From contig JACCXQ010000199.1 in assembly GCA_013696945.1 (NCBI GenBank), positions 1-6,472 of the forward strand: a DNA stretch of 6,472 nt. The letters are read 5' to 3'. How positions within the stretch are numbered: position 1 is the stretch's first letter; each line of letters opens with the position of its first letter. This DNA is from Chloroflexota bacterium (GTDB lineage: Bacteria; Chloroflexota; Limnocylindria; Limnocylindrales; CSP1-4). The notes beneath the pieces are model-generated. The model worked only from the letters and a program-made list of their open reading frames with translations. It was not told the origin of the DNA and searched no databases. The translations under genes were made by a program, and so were the position numbers. This document shows positions 6,164-6,472 of this stretch, piece after piece.

Positions 6164-6472
6164 TCAGGGGAGCAGTTGGCGCAGGGCGAAGGCGACGTTG
6201 GCGGGGCGCTCGGCAAGGCGGCGCATGTACCAGGCGTACCAGGCCTCGCCGTATGCCACGAGGCTGAAGGCCGGGAATCCGGCGCTGCGGAGCTGCCTCA
6301 ACTCCGGGGCACGGATACCGTAGAGCATGTGGACCTCCAGCGCGGAGCGCGGCGTGCCGCTGGCTTCGGCCATCAGAGCGATCCGCTCGATGAGCGCGGA
6401 GTCGTGCGTCCCCAGCGCCAGCCGGGCGCCTTGGTCGCGAGCGGCTTCGGCGATGACCACTGCCAGTGCAAG
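6164..6472 (-). CDS. Proline dehydrogenase, C-terminal part, 5' end cut by window edge
   Basis: The final 102 residues of a monofunctional-type, FAD-dependent proline dehydrogenase, which oxidises proline to pyrroline-5-carboxylate and passes electrons to the respiratory chain. The frame is open through the right window edge (reads LALAVVIAEAARDQG). Diagnostic pieces are ALGTHDSALIERI, then LEVHMLYGIRAPELRQL, which matches the family's EfQMLYGvR strand, and finally YMRRLAERPANVAFALRQLL. In that last piece the paired arginines correspond to the two that bind the proline carboxylate in known structures. The protein ends soon after this helix with no aldehyde-dehydrogenase domain, so it is not a bifunctional PutA. 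The symbol is left blank because naming varies (putA, putB, prodh, fadM). lipB follows after 27 bp. Confidence 0.9.
   Translation of the reverse strand, partial: LALAVVIAEAARDQGARLALGTHDSALIERIALMAEASGTPRSALEVHMLYGIRAPELRQLRSAGFPAFSLVAYGEAWYAWYMRRLAERPANVAFALRQLLP

Overview
All recognisable genes in this window lie on the minus strand, so the window reads right to left. The DNA is very GC-rich and densely coded, and at least three genes start with GTG or TTG. That suggests a high-GC bacterium. Chloroflexota or Actinomycetota both fit the protein styles seen (PyrR followed by PyrB, a two-HIT-domain GalT-like protein, an ECF sigma factor with a large anti-sigma factor). No single marker settles the phylum, so this is only an inference.

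Layout in transcription order: (1) the C-terminal end of a proline dehydrogenase, cut by the right window edge. (2) lipB, octanoyl transferase, 27 bp downstream. (3) A GalT-like nucleotidylyltransferase starting 14 bp after lipB, in which the canonical HPHxQ catalytic motif reads HLCFD. (4) A 168-bp gap. (5) An ECF sigma factor gene. (6) Its membrane anti-sigma partner, which overlaps the sigma stop codon and carries an HxxxCxxC zinc motif, one membrane helix and a large extracytoplasmic part with long Gly/Pro/Ser-rich linkers and TolB/WD40-like repeats. (7) A 65-bp gap with a strong ribosome binding site. (8) pyrR. (9) pyrB, 2 bp after pyrR and cut by the left window edge.

Functionally there are three blocks. 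The right-hand block (proline catabolism, lipoate attachment, GalT-like enzyme) is a close-packed run of metabolic genes without an obvious shared pathway. The middle block is a sigma/anti-sigma pair that probably senses an envelope signal: the cytoplasmic zinc domain would hold the sigma factor and the outer region would receive the signal. The left-hand block is the start of a pyrimidine biosynthesis operon headed by its regulator.

No tRNA, rRNA, CRISPR array, insertion sequence or attachment site was seen. The items most worth a second look are the altered active-site motif of the GalT-like protein and the architecture of the anti-sigma factor.
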